Source: Sphingomonas sp. Leaf20 (GTDB taxonomy: Bacteria; Pseudomonadota; Alphaproteobacteria; Sphingomonadales; Sphingomonadaceae). Taken from it: 64,000 nt of DNA. Positions 8,801-17,490 of the stretch are shown one piece after another. Position numbers and translations under genes: made by a program. Position 1 is the stretch's first letter. Each line of letters starts with the position of its first letter. Where the stretch lies: positions 1,020,980 through 1,084,979 of the forward strand of contig NZ_LMKN01000008.1 in assembly GCF_001421535.1 (NCBI RefSeq), written 5' to 3'. The notes below the pieces were generated by a model. That model did not search any database, had not been told where the DNA came from, and saw only the letters and a program-made list of their open reading frames with translations.

Positions 8801-11006
8801 GTCCCCCGTGATGGCGCGGTGGTGCCGCACCCTGTTCGTGCTGACGATCCTCGCCGGGTCGTTCCTGCTGTTCCTCGTCCAGCCGATGGTGGCGCGGATG
8901 GCGCTGCCGCGGCTCGGGGGAGCCCCGGCGGTGTGGAATTCGGCGATGCTCGTCTATCAGGCGTTGCTGCTCGGCGGCTATGCCTATGCGCATTGGCTCG
9001 GCCGGGTGAAACCGCGCGCACAGGCGGCGATCCATCTGGGCGTGCTGGCGGTGGCCGCATTATGGCTGCCGATCGGGTTGTTCGCGCTCGACCTGCCAAC
9101 CGATGCGCAGCCCGCGGTCTGGGTGCCGTGGCTGCTCGGCCTGTCGATCGGGCCGCTGTTCTTCGCGGTATCGGCGCAGGCGCCGCTGATCCAGCGGTGG
9201 TTCAGCGTGTCGAGCGGCGGGGCGGATCCCTATGCGCTGTACGCCGCCTCCAACCTGGGCAGCTTTGCGGGTCTCATCGCCTATCCCCTGCTGGTCGAGC
9301 CGTTGTTCGCGAACCGCGGGCAGAGCCTGTTCTGGAGTATCGGTTATGCCGCGCTCGCGGTGCTGGTCGCCGTCTGCGCGACGCGGTTGCCGCGGACCGC
9401 GACCGCGGAGCACGTCGCCGCTAGCAGCCCCGCGCCCGGACGGATGCAGATCCTGCACTGGATCGCGCTGGCGCTCGTCCCGTCGGGGCTGATGCTTGCG
9501 ACCTCGACCTATATCACCACCGATATCGTCGCGATGCCGCTGCTCTGGGTGCTGCCGCTCGGGCTGTATCTCCTGAGCTTCTCGATCGCCTTCGCGCAGG
9601 ATCGCACGCTCGCCGATCTGCTGACCCGGATCGCGCCGGTGACGATCCTGCTGTTCGGCGGCATCATCATGGGCGGGTTCAACGACAAGCCGCTGTTCAG
9701 CGCGGGAATCGCGCTGACGCTGCTGTTCATGGTGTCGGTCGCGTTGCATACGGCGATGTACCGGCGTCGACCGGCGGCCGACCGCCTGACGGGCTTCTAT
9801 CTCGCCATGTCGGTAGGCGGCGTGCTCGGCGGCGTCTTCGCGGCGTTGCTCGCACCGGTGATCTTCGACTGGACCTATGAATATCCGTTGCTGATCCTGG
9901 CGGCGGGCGTGCTGGTGCCTCAGATGTACCTGACCGCGACGTTCCGGTCGCTCTGGATCGGCAATCGCATGCGCCGGCTCGTCGCGCTGGGCGTGATCGT
10001 CGTGATCCTCGCGGTCGCGGCAGGAATGCGGATAACGAATCCCGATGGCATCATCGGCGACCAGCACCAGGGGGCGGCGTTCCTGCTGATCGCGGCGATC
10101 GGGCTTGCGACGCTGGGGGCGCGGCTGCCCTATGCGATCGTGCTGGCGAGCACGCTGGTGATGTTCGGCGGATATCGTGCGTTGCAGCTCAGCGCCGAGA
10201 GCGGCGCGCGCGAGCGGAGCTATTTCGGCGTGTACACCGTCCGCGGCGACGGCGCGGTCCGCGAACTCGATCACGGGACCACCGTGCACGGGTTGCAGCT
10301 GCGCGGATCCCCCGCCCGCGAACGGACGCCGACCACCTATTATGTCGCAAATTCCGGGATCGGCCAGGCGATGCAGGCGCTCCCGGCGCTGTACGGACCC
10401 CGCGCGCGCGTCGGCGTCGTCGGGCTGGGGACGGGGACCTTGTCCTGTTATGCGAAGCCCGGGCAGGCATGGCGGTTCTACGAGATCGATCCGGCGGTCG
10501 TGCGGATCGCGCGCGACACGGGACAGTTCACCTACCTCTCGCAGTGCCTTCCGAAACCCAGCATCCGGATCGGCGATGCGCGTATCGTGCTCGCGGGCGA
10601 GCGCTCGTCGAGCCTCGACCTGCTAGCGCTTGATGCCTTCTCCTCGGACACCGTGCCGATGCACCTCATGACGCGCGAGGCGTTCGCGACCTATGGCCGC
10701 GTGCTGTCGCCCCGCGGGCTGCTGCTCGTGCATATCTCGAACCGCTATCTCGACCTGCAGCCCGTGGTCGCAGCCACGGCGCGGGAGGGCGGCTGGACCG
10801 CGACACACCTGCTGTATCGGCCATCCCCGACCGAGAGTGACCGTGCGTCGCCATCGGACTGGATCGCGCTCTCGCGGGATCCGCGGGTCATCGACACGCT
10901 GACGACCGCCAACCCGGACTGGACGCCAATTGTTGCGGCGCCCGGCACGACACCGTGGACCGACGACTATTCGACGATCCTGCCGCTGCTCAAAGGCCTC
11001 TGGTAA
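8793..11006 (+). CDS. Membrane protein with C-terminal spermidine-synthase-like domain
   Basis: This is a 737-residue fusion. The first ~470 residues form about a dozen hydrophobic segments and begin with a signal-like helix followed by LFLVQPMVARMALPRLGG, the hallmark of the fused-MFS/spermidine synthase family. The C-terminal ~260 residues form a Rossmann fold with VGVVGLGTGTLSCYA and an acidic strand end (FYEIDP), as in aminopropyltransferases and SAM methyltransferases. The polyamine synthase activity of such fusions is generally unproven. It overlaps the GNAT gene by 8 bases. Confidence 0.85.
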   Translation: MPESPVMARWCRTLFVLTILAGSFLLFLVQPMVARMALPRLGGAPAVWNSAMLVYQALLLGGYAYAHWLGRVKPRAQAAIHLGVLAVAALWLPIGLFALDLPTDAQPAVWVPWLLGLSIGPLFFAVSAQAPLIQRWFSVSSGGADPYALYAASNLGSFAGLIAYPLLVEPLFANRGQSLFWSIGYAALAVLVAVCATRLPRTATAEHVAASSPAPGRMQILHWIALALVPSGLMLATSTYITTDIVAMPLLWVLPLGLYLLSFSIAFAQDRTLADLLTRIAPVTILLFGGIIMGGFNDKPLFSAGIALTLLFMVSVALHTAMYRRRPAADRLTGFYLAMSVGGVLGGVFAALLAPVIFDWTYEYPLLILAAGVLVPQMYLTATFRSLWIGNRMRRLVALGVIVVILAVAAGMRITNPDGIIGDQHQGAAFLLIAAIGLATLGARLPYAIVLASTLVMFGGYRALQLSAESGARERSYFGVYTVRGDGAVRELDHGTTVHGLQLRGSPARERTPTTYYVANSGIGQAMQALPALYGPRARVGVVGLGTGTLSCYAKPGQAWRFYEIDPAVVRIARDTGQFTYLSQCLPKPSIRIGDARIVLAGERSSSLDLLALDAFSSDTVPMHLMTREAFATYGRVLSPRGLLLVHISNRYLDLQPVVAATAREGGWTATHLLYRPSPTESDRASPSDWIALSRDPRVIDTLTTANPDWTPIVAAPGTTPWTDDYSTILPLLKGLW

Positions 11007-11022
11007 GCCTCGCGAAACGGAG

Positions 11023-11583
11023 TCAGGCGGCGGGCAGCGTCGCCTGGATACGCCCGATCGTCTCGCCGATGCGGTCCGAGTCGGCCTGCGCACGCTCGCG
11101 GACAGAGTCGAGCGCGGGATAGGCCGGCTCGAGCTTGGCGGCGCGATCCGTTGCGCGCCGTTCGATGTCGGTGACGAGCAGCGACGCCTGCGCGCGCCAG
11201 TCGTCGAGCTGCGCAAGATCGGTCTGTGCGGTAAGCCACGCCTCGCTTCCGACGGGCTTGCCGCGCGCCGCGCGTGCCGATCGCTCCGCGCTCACCGACG
11301 CCTTGGCGAACCCGGCAGCAACAGCCACGCGCCGGCCCTCGTAGCGTGCGATGTCGCTATCGAGCGCCGGATCTGGCCTCGCGACCACCGTCTTCACCTC
11401 GGGCTCGGCAAAACCGATGCTTTCGGCGGGACGAATGCCGAGCGACGGATAGACGGTCGTGTCCTTGCTGCACGCGGCGGTGGCGAGCAGCATCGCTGCG
11501 AGCAGCGGCGCTCCGGTCGCGGGGATGGGGCGGCGCGTGATGGCGTCGGAGGAAAGAGGGCGGGCGGCGCGGTCGTGTTTCAT
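11023..11583 (-). CDS. Putative lipoprotein, function unknown
   Basis: This is a 186-residue protein with an N-terminal hydrophobic stretch ending in the lipobox ATAAC (around residue 38), so it is probably lipidated and anchored in the envelope. The ATG at 11583 (MKHDRAA) is chosen over an upstream extension because the longer form puts extra polar residues before the signal. The mature part is rich in Ala, Arg and Glu and predicted helical, with no recognised domain. It is convergent with the spermidine-synthase-like gene, 16 bases away. The signal is unusually long (about 37 residues). Confidence 0.6.
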   Translation of the reverse strand: MKHDRAARPLSSDAITRRPIPATGAPLLAAMLLATAACSKDTTVYPSLGIRPAESIGFAEPEVKTVVARPDPALDSDIARYEGRRVAVAAGFAKASVSAERSARAARGKPVGSEAWLTAQTDLAQLDDWRAQASLLVTDIERRATDRAAKLEPAYPALDSVRERAQADSDRIGETIGRIQATLPAA

Positions 11584-11637
11584 GCCGTTCGCTGTATGCC
11601 GACGGCACGCGCCGCACAACTTTATCGCCAAGCACCC

Positions 11638-11665
11638 TTGCGCCGCGAAAAATGCCTGCTATCAG
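11638..11665 (+). promoter_or_regulatory. Predicted promoter of tRNA-Arg
   Basis: A TTGCGC box at 11638-11643 is followed after 16 bases by TATCAG at 11660-11665. The tRNA begins only 13 bases after the -10 box. The sequence GCGCCCCTCCAGT between -10 box and tRNA recurs behind the -10 box of the tRNA-Pro promoter. Confidence 0.5.
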
Positions 11666-11677
11666 CGCCCCTCCAGT

Positions 11678-11754
11678 GCACCCATAGCTCAGCTGGATAG
11701 AGCATCAGACTACGAATCTGAGGGTCGGGCGTTCGAATCGCTCTGGGTGCACCA
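11678..11754 (+). tRNA. tRNA-Arg (anticodon ACG), copy 1
   Basis: The 77-base gene folds into a full cloverleaf: acceptor GCACCCA pairs with TGGGTGC, the D arm is GCTC/GAGC, the anticodon stem is TCAGA/TCTGA around loop CTACGAA (anticodon ACG), and the T loop is TTCGAAT. CCA is encoded at 11752-11754. The ACG anticodon would be edited to ICG to read CGU, CGC and CGA. It is identical to the copy at 11804-11880. Confidence 0.97.
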
Positions 11755-11761
11755 GGATTTC

Positions 11762-11797
11762 CCGCCTCACGGCGGCTTTGTCGTGCAGCCTCTGCAC
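11762..11797 (+). repeat. Two hairpins in the tRNA-Arg spacer
   Basis: The 49-base spacer between the tRNA-Arg copies contains CCGCC-TCAC-GGCGG (11762-11775) and GTGCAG-CCT-CTGCAC (11783-11797). They may be processing signals in a joint transcript. Confidence 0.5.
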
Positions 11798-11803
11798 GGC
11801 GAT

Positions 11804-11880
11804 GCACCCATAGCTCAGCTGGATAGAGCATCAGACTACGAATCTGAGGGTCGGGCGTTCGAATCGCTCTGGGTGCACCA
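11804..11880 (+). tRNA. tRNA-Arg (anticodon ACG), copy 2
   Basis: This is a perfect 77-base copy of the tRNA at 11678-11754, with the same anticodon loop CTACGAA and encoded CCA. It lies 49 bases downstream with no separate promoter visible, so it is probably co-transcribed with copy 1. Confidence 0.97.
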
Positions 11881-11984
11881 TTCTCCATCGATGTCATCAT
11901 GACGGTCCCTGCGGGCGGTATGCGCGCGACTGCGGTCTTTTCGCGCGGTTCGGAAAACTTACGCGAAGATCGTTCGGGACCCGC

Positions 11985-12013
11985 TTGCATAGCCCGAAAC
12001 GGCTGGCTATACG
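11985..12013 (+). promoter_or_regulatory. Predicted promoter of tRNA-Pro
   Basis: TTGCAT (11985-11990) and TATACG (12008-12013) are separated by 17 bases. The sequence immediately after, GCGCCCCTCCAGT (12013-12025), is shared with the tRNA-Arg promoter and is G+C rich, as expected of a stringently controlled discriminator region. Confidence 0.55.
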
Positions 12014-12063
12014 CGCCCCTCCAGTCACCGGCCGGGCCCCTAGGGCCCCGCGCCGGACTCCGT

Positions 12064-12140
12064 CGGGGAGTAGCTCAGCCTGGTAGAGCACTGTCTTCGG
12101 GAGGCAGGGGCCGGAGGTTCGAATCCTCTCTTCCCGACCA
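12064..12140 (+). tRNA. tRNA-Pro (anticodon CGG)
   Basis: The 77-base cloverleaf has acceptor CGGGGAG paired with CTTCCCG (one G-U), D arm GCTC/GAGC, anticodon stem CTGTC/GGCAG around loop TTCGGGA (anticodon CGG), and T stem GGAGG/CCTCT around TTCGAAT. CCA is encoded at the 3' end. It reads CCG codons. Confidence 0.96.
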
Positions 12141-12336
12141 TTTACGCGCATGGCCCAAAGGGCCGCGAGTCGCGTTCAATCTTGATCATGTATCTTTGTT
12201 GAGCCGATGGGCAGGCTCCGGCGCGTGCAGTCGTGCTGGGTCACGTATCACGACCGGTGGTCGGCTTTACGAGCGGCAACCACACAGCGGGTCAATGGCC
12301 ACGCCTGCTTGAAGTCTTGAATCTGTTATGAAGGAC

Positions 12337-12411
12337 TGGTGACCCCTACGAGAATCGAACTCGTGCTTACGCCGTGAGAGGGCGTCGTCCTAACCGCTAG
12401 ACGAAGGGGCC
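12337..12411 (-). tRNA. tRNA-Glu (anticodon CTC)
   Basis: On the minus strand, acceptor GGCCCCT pairs with AGGGGTC, the anticodon stem is ACGCC/GGCGT around loop CTCTCAC (anticodon CTC), and the T arm is CGAGT/TCGTA... around TCGATTC. CCA is encoded. It reads GAG and faces the tRNA-Pro gene; the 196 bases between them hold nothing I recognise. Confidence 0.95.
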
Positions 12412-12608
12412 GTGTAGTCGAGGCGCGCTCCTACGAAAGGGGCGGGCGGGCGTCAAGCGACTTGATGCGTAAATCGCGGATGGGACGTCGTTTTGGGCGG
12501 GATCGGGGTGAAGACCGCTGATCCCGCAGTGATACCGCTCGGTTGCCCCATCCACGCATCCCGCGGCCACCGGGCGCGCGGTACGAACAGATGGGGCAAC
12601 CGGGATCG

Positions 12609-13982
12609 TCAGGCCGCGACCTTCTTGCGCTCCGCCATCTCCGCGTTGAGCATCTCGGCGAGGAGGAACGCCATCTCGAGGCTCTGGCTGGCGTTGAGTC
12701 GCGGGTCACAATGCGTGTGGTAGCGATCCGCAAGGCTCTGTTCGGTCACGTCGACCGCGCCGCCGGTGCATTCGGTAACGTTCTGCCCGGTCATCTCGAT
12801 ATGAATGCCGCCGGCATGCGTGCCCTCGGCGCGGTGCACGGCGAAGAAGCCGCGGACCTCGGCAAGGATGCGCTCGAACGGCCGCGTCTTGTAGCCGTTG
12901 GCGGCCTTGACGACGTTGCCGTGCATCGGGTCGCACGACCACACCACCGGATGGCCTGCGCGCGTCACGGCGCGCACCAGGCGGGGCAGCGCGGCTTCGA
13001 TCGTGTCGTAGCCGTAGCGCGTGATCAGCGTCATGCGACCGGGGATGCGACCCGGGTTGAGCGTGTCGAGCATCCGCAGCAGCGCGTCGGGTTCGAGGCT
13101 GGGCCCGCACTTGATGCCGATCGGGTTGCCGATGCCGCGCAGATATTCGACATGGCTCGAACCCTCGAACCGCGTCCGGTCGCCGATCCACAGGAAATGC
13201 GCGCTGGTGTCGTACCAGTCGCCGGTCAGCGAATCCTGCCGCGTCAGGGCCTGCTCATATTGCAGCAGCAGCGCTTCGTGGCTGGTGTAGAAATTGGTCT
13301 GCGCGAGCTGCGGCACGGTCTCGGGGTCGATCCCGCACGCCGCCATGAACTCGAGCGCCTCGCCGATCCGGTCGGCGGTCTCGGCATATTTCTTCGACCA
13401 CGGGCTGCGGCCCATGAAGTCGTGCGTCCAGCGATGCACCTGGTGAAGATTGGCATAGCCGCCCTGCGCGAACGCACGCAGCAGATTGAGCGTCGCAGCC
13501 GACTGCGAATAGGCGCGGATCATCCGCTGCGGGTCGGGCATCCGCGATTCGGGCGTGAACGCGATGTCGTTGACGTTGTCGCCGCGGTAGCTCGGCAGCT
13601 CCACGCCGCCGATCGTCTCGGTATTGGCGGAACGGGGCTTGGCGAACTGGCCCGCCATGCGGCCGAGCTTCACCACGGGCAGCTTCGAGGCGAAGGTGAG
13701 CACCACCGCCATCTGAAGGATGACGCGGAACGTGTCGCGGATGTTGTTCGCGCTGTGCTCGGCGAAGCTTTCGGCGCAGTCGCCGCCCTGCAGCAGGAAC
13801 GCCTTGCCCGCCGCGACATCGGCGAGGCTTGCCGTGAGGTTGCGCGCCTCGCCGGCGAAGACGAGCGGGGGGAAGGTCGCGAGTTGCGCCGTCGCGGCGT
13901 CGAGCGCGTTGGCGTCGGGGTAGAGCGGAAGCTGACGAGCTTCGTGCGTGGTCCAGCTGTCGGGGGCCCAGTTCGCGGCCAT
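12609..13982 (-). CDS. Class II DAHP synthase (3-deoxy-7-phosphoheptulonate synthase)
   Basis: This enzyme joins phosphoenolpyruvate and erythrose 4-phosphate in the first step of the shikimate pathway. The 457-residue protein is of the class II (plant-like) type: it starts with [16 protein letters not shown], and contains [34 protein letters not shown] and [12 protein letters not shown], all signature segments of this family with the metal-binding Cys and His residues. The ATG at 13982 (MAANWAP) is the family start; an in-frame upstream start at 14027 is unlikely. It stands alone, facing away from the 14.2 kb small gene. It is unrelated in sequence to class I AroF/G/H. Confidence 0.95.
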   Translation of the reverse strand: MAANWAPDSWTTHEARQLPLYPDANALDAATAQLATFPPLVFAGEARNLTASLADVAAGKAFLLQGGDCAESFAEHSANNIRDTFRVILQMAVVLTFASKLPVVKLGRMAGQFAKPRSANTETIGGVELPSYRGDNVNDIAFTPESRMPDPQRMIRAYSQSAATLNLLRAFAQGGYANLHQVHRWTHDFMGRSPWSKKYAETADRIGEALEFMAACGIDPETVPQLAQTNFYTSHEALLLQYEQALTRQDSLTGDWYDTSAHFLWIGDRTRFEGSSHVEYLRGIGNPIGIKCGPSLEPDALLRMLDTLNPGRIPGRMTLITRYGYDTIEAALPRLVRAVTRAGHPVVWSCDPMHGNVVKAANGYKTRPFERILAEVRGFFAVHRAEGTHAGGIHIEMTGQNVTECTGGAVDVTEQSLADRYHTHCDPRLNASQSLEMAFLLAEMLNAEMAERKKVAA

Positions 13983-14237
13983 AATTGTTCGTCCGATTGA
14001 TGAATTCGAGGCGCGGCCATGCGCCAAAACGCGTTTTTGCGCAACGAAGTAAAGCTATCGGGTGGTGGCAGCCGCGTCCGCCACCGCGCGTTTGCGGCCA
14101 AATCGCATCGCGCCGGTTCCGTTCATCGCGGCTCGGTTAAGGCGCTGCGGAATTCGCAGCATTCTGAACCGGGATAATGACAGATATGGGTCAGGAGAGG
14201 GGTTCTATTTTTCGCGCGAATTTGGCATGCCGTTCCG

Positions 14238-14405
14238 ATGGATATCCCAATGCGTATCATCATTGCGTTGTCGATCATCGGCGCTGGCGTGCTCGTCGGC
14301 GTGCCGGTGCTGATCATCGCTGCCAAACGTCGGCGTCGCGTCAACCTGCGGCGGCGGGGTATCAAGGACTATAACCGGTCGAGCAACCGCGTCGCGGGCA
14401 GCTGA
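14238..14405 (+). CDS. Small membrane protein, 55 residues
   Basis: A short reading frame starts with ATG at 14238 (second ATG at 14250) and ends at TGA 14403-14405. It encodes a hydrophobic helix (about residues 6-28, IIIALSIIGAGVLVGVPVLI) followed by a strongly basic stretch (KRRRRVNLRRRG) and a short polar tail. One TM helix plus a basic cytoplasmic tail fits an N-out single-span peptide by the positive-inside rule. GC at third positions is high, as in neighbouring genes. No family is recognised. Confidence 0.5.
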   Translation: MDIPMRIIIALSIIGAGVLVGVPVLIIAAKRRRRVNLRRRGIKDYNRSSNRVAGS

Positions 14406-14448
14406 TCGCCGATACGGCAACGGCCCTGCGGCGCGTGCCGCAAATGGC

Positions 14449-15387
14449 CTAATAGCCCGCCTGTAGATCGGCGACGTTCGTCATCGGTGCACCGGCGCGG
14501 AACGCCGCCAGGTTTTCCAGGAACAAGGCTGCGCCGCGCTTGAACATCGTCGTCTGGCTGCGGCCGGACAGATGCATCGTGAGAATGGTGTTCGGCGCAG
14601 ACCAGAGCGGATGGTCGGCGGGAAGCGGCTCGGGATGCGTCGGGTCGAGAAACGCGCCGCCGATCGTCCCGGCTTCGAGCGCGGCGAGCAGCGCGTCGTC
14701 GTCGATCATGTCGCCGCGCGCGATATTGATGAGCCAGGCGCCTTTCCGGAACGCCGCGATCTCGTCCGCGCCGATCAGCGCCTTGGTATCGCCGGTCGAC
14801 GGTGCGGCGAGGATGATCCAGTCATAGTCGCCAAGCCGGGCGCGCCACGCATCGGGCGTGATCGTGCCGTCGCGGCCGGTACGCGTCACCCCCGTCACCG
14901 CTACGCCGAAGGCTGCGAGTCGCTCGCCGATCATCCTGCCGATCGTGCCGTAGCCGATGACCAGCGCGCTGGTGTCCGCCAGCTCGACCTTGCCGGGCGC
15001 GTCCTTCAGCCAGTCGCGCCGATCCTGCGCGCGCACGACGGTGTCGAAGCGCTTGGCGGCGACGAGGACCCCCATCACCGCATATTCGGCGACCGTGACG
15101 GCGTTGATGCCTGCGCCGTTGGTCAGGATCGCACCGCGCTCGCGGAGGACGTCGAGCGGGAAGGCGTCGAGACCGGCGTAGATCGTCGACACCCATTTGA
15201 GCTGCGCGCCGGATGCGCGGATCGCGTCGGCGACCAGCTGGGTGGGCTGCATGTCGACCCACGCAATCTCCGCGTCGGCGATTCCCGTCATCGCCTCGTC
15301 CGGCTTGGAGAACCACGTCACCGCGAGATCGGACGGGAGATGCGACTCGAGCAGCGGGCGGGCGGCGGCGGGGAGGACGGCTTTCAT
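14449..15387 (-). CDS. D-2-hydroxyacid dehydrogenase
   Basis: This 312-residue NAD-dependent dehydrogenase belongs to the D-isomer 2-hydroxyacid dehydrogenase family. The Rossmann segment is ALVIGYGTIGRMIGERLAAF. The catalytic triad region shows the Arg in INIARGDMIDDDAL, the Glu-side LDPTHPEPLPADHPLW, and the His in ILTMHLSGRS. NAD-binding and catalytic domains are in the usual order, and length is normal. These enzymes reduce 2-keto acids such as glyoxylate, hydroxypyruvate or phosphonopyruvate; the substrate cannot be decided here. It lies convergent with the small gene at 14.2 kb and downstream of cysS on the same strand, 74 bases away. Confidence 0.9.
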   Translation of the reverse strand: MKAVLPAAARPLLESHLPSDLAVTWFSKPDEAMTGIADAEIAWVDMQPTQLVADAIRASGAQLKWVSTIYAGLDAFPLDVLRERGAILTNGAGINAVTVAEYAVMGVLVAAKRFDTVVRAQDRRDWLKDAPGKVELADTSALVIGYGTIGRMIGERLAAFGVAVTGVTRTGRDGTITPDAWRARLGDYDWIILAAPSTGDTKALIGADEIAAFRKGAWLINIARGDMIDDDALLAALEAGTIGGAFLDPTHPEPLPADHPLWSAPNTILTMHLSGRSQTTMFKRGAALFLENLAAFRAGAPMTNVADLQAGY

Positions 15388-15461
15388 CCGGCCAGACCTA
15401 GCGCGTTACCGGCGCGCGCCCAACAGCGATCCCGGCCGCTCCGGCGCGGATCGTGGCGAAT

Positions 15462-16979
15462 TCAGGCCAGCCGCCAGTCCCATTCGATCGGGTCGCCGTC
15501 CATCACCTCCACCCCGTCGGCGATCAGCGAGTCGCGGATCGCATCCGACCGGGGAAAATCCTTTGCCGCCCGCGCGGCGCGACGTTCGGCAAGCCGATCG
15601 CTGACGTCTTGCGCGTCGATCGTCGCCGCTGCTGGCCGGACGCGCAGGTCCTCGCGGCGAATCGTCGCGAGATCGAGGCCGAGCACCGCGTCGAAATCGG
15701 CGAGCGCGCTCAGCCGATCCGCGGGCGACAGGCGCTTGTCGGCAAGCAGTTCGTCGAGGATCGGCAGCGCGCGCGGCGTCGCGAGATCGTCGGATATCGC
15801 CGCATCGAGCCGCGACCGATAGTCCTGAAGCCGCGCGTCGACCCGCGCGTCGGCCGGCGCGGCCGTGGACGCCGCGGCGCGATCGCGCAGCGTCTGCACC
15901 GTCAGCGCGAGCCGCTTCAGTCGCGTCGTCGCCGCGACGAGGTTGTCCCACGAGAATTCGAGCTCGCTGCGATACTGCGCCTGCAGGCACATCAGGCGAT
16001 AGGCGAGCGGGTGGAAGCCACGATCGACCAGCGTCTGGAGCGTGGTGAACTGACCACCCGATTTCGACATCTTGCCCGATCGTTCGACCAGGAAGTTGTT
16101 GTGCATCCAGAGCGTTGCGCCGGTATCCGCGCATCCGCAATGCGCCTGGTTCTGCGCGATCTCGTTGGGATGGTGGATCTCGCGGTGGTCAATCCCGCCG
16201 GTATGGATGTCGAACCGCTCGCCGAGATACTGTTTGCTCATCACCGAGCATTCGAGATGCCAGCCCGGCGCGCCGCGGCCCCATGGCGAGTCCCATTCCA
16301 TCTGGCGGTTCTCGCCGGCGTTCGAGGTACGCCAGATCGCAAAATCCTGCGGATGGCGCTTGCCCGCGACGGGGTCGATCCGGCTCTCGCCGGCATCGTC
16401 CTGCGACCGCGCCAGCCGGCCATAGTCGGGCACCGTGGCGGTATCGAAATAAAGCCCGTCGGCGAGCCGGTAGCAATGCCGGGCCTCGATCGCTTGGGCG
16501 AAGGCGATCATCTCGGCGATGTGATCGGTCGCAAGCGGGAATCGGGTCGGCGTCCGGATGTGCAGATCGACGAGGTTGCGCTTGAACGCCTCGGTATAGT
16601 GGCGCGCGATCGCCCAGATGTCCTGACCCGTGGCCCGCGCGGCCGCCTCCATCTTGTCATCGCCCAGATCCGCATCGGACGTCAGGTGGCCGACATCGGT
16701 GATGTTGATGATGTGCGTGATGCTGTATCCTTTCCACGACAGCACGCGCGACAGCGTATCGGTGAAGACATAGGCCCGAAGATTGCCGATATGCGCATAG
16801 TTGTAGACCGTCGGTCCGCACGAATAGATGCCGACATTGGCCGGATCGATCGGCGCGAATCGCTCGAGCTGCCGCGTCAGGCTGTTGTACAGGGTGAGCG
16901 GCATGGCGGCTTCGTCGGCGCGCTCGATGGCGTGCTTCTCGGGACGCTGGGCAGAAGGCTGGGCGGGGCTGGTCATCAT
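15462..16979 (-). CDS. cysS: Cysteinyl-tRNA synthetase
   Basis: This class I synthetase charges tRNA-Cys. The N-terminal zinc-site and HIGH region read CGPTVYNYAHIGNLRAYV, the second zinc ligands lie in HLECSVMSKQYLG and the GGIDHREIHHPNE segment, and the KMSKS loop is in RSGKMSKSGGQF. A C-terminal DALR-type helical domain follows. The length is 505 residues from 16979; the family core begins at PLTLYNSL, so a start at 16904 (480 residues) is also possible, and neither has a strong ribosome site. It is divergent from rpsU. Confidence 0.96.
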   Translation of the reverse strand: MMTSPAQPSAQRPEKHAIERADEAAMPLTLYNSLTRQLERFAPIDPANVGIYSCGPTVYNYAHIGNLRAYVFTDTLSRVLSWKGYSITHIINITDVGHLTSDADLGDDKMEAAARATGQDIWAIARHYTEAFKRNLVDLHIRTPTRFPLATDHIAEMIAFAQAIEARHCYRLADGLYFDTATVPDYGRLARSQDDAGESRIDPVAGKRHPQDFAIWRTSNAGENRQMEWDSPWGRGAPGWHLECSVMSKQYLGERFDIHTGGIDHREIHHPNEIAQNQAHCGCADTGATLWMHNNFLVERSGKMSKSGGQFTTLQTLVDRGFHPLAYRLMCLQAQYRSELEFSWDNLVAATTRLKRLALTVQTLRDRAAASTAAPADARVDARLQDYRSRLDAAISDDLATPRALPILDELLADKRLSPADRLSALADFDAVLGLDLATIRREDLRVRPAAATIDAQDVSDRLAERRAARAAKDFPRSDAIRDSLIADGVEVMDGDPIEWDWRLA

Positions 16980-17047
16980 CGGCTCTTAGCCTTGGCCCTG
17001 CGGTGTCGCAAACCCGCCAGCCGGGTCGGCGCATATGGTGGTTTGGC

Positions 17048-17075
17048 TTGAAACCCGCGGCACACGCTGTTAGGG
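17048..17075 (+). promoter_or_regulatory. Predicted promoter of rpsU
   Basis: TTGAAA (17048-17053) is followed after 16 bases by TTAGGG (17070-17075), similar in form to the TTGACG/CTAGGG pair before rpsT. It lies about 80 bases before the rpsU start. Confidence 0.4.
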
Positions 17076-17153
17076 GCTCCCGTTCATGCGGCGCGGACTT
17101 GTTCGCGACGGCGCTATCTATTCGTATCTATTCGACCGGAGCTTAACGGGTTT

Positions 17154-17360
17154 ATGCAAATCATCGTCCGCGACAACAACGTCGACCAGGCCCTTCGCGC
17201 GCTCAAGAAGAAGCTGCAGCGCGAAGGCGTGTATCGCGAGATGAAGTTGCGCCGCCACTACGAGAAGCCGTCGGAAAAGCGTGCGCGCGAGCGTGCTGCT
17301 GCCATCCGTCGTTCGCGCAAGCTCGAGCGCAAGCGCGCCGAGCGTGACGGCGCACGGTAA
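17154..17360 (+). CDS. rpsU: 30S ribosomal protein S21
   Basis: The 68-residue basic protein has the S21 pattern: [20 protein letters not shown] at the N-terminus, then [16 protein letters not shown], then an Arg/Lys-rich tail. S21 sits on the 30S platform near the anti-Shine-Dalgarno region and helps translation initiation. The length is normal. It is transcribed on its own, divergently from cysS and followed by an FKBP gene. Confidence 0.97.
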   Translation: MQIIVRDNNVDQALRALKKKLQREGVYREMKLRRHYEKPSEKRARERAAAIRRSRKLERKRAERDGAR

Positions 17361-17407
17361 GACCGGCCAGACGTATCGCCCGGCCCTCAGATAGGGTCGG
17401 GGCTTCA

Positions 17408-17429
17408 CGGGGCGGCATTGGTCGCCCCG
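17408..17429 (+). terminator. Possible rpsU terminator hairpin
   Basis: CGGGGCG and CGCCCCG form a 7-bp stem around GCATTGGT about 50 bases after rpsU. Only a weak T-run follows, so this is a low-confidence terminator. Confidence 0.35.
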
Positions 17430-17490
17430 CATCGTTTCATTCACGGCACGCACGACGTCCGGGCGTGACCAGAAGACCCGGGGTCATCCG

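Noticed and set aside
12543..14000. Long plus-strand frame over the DAHP synthase gene
   Set aside because: It is the antisense frame of a clear class II DAHP synthase; its composition is not protein-like.
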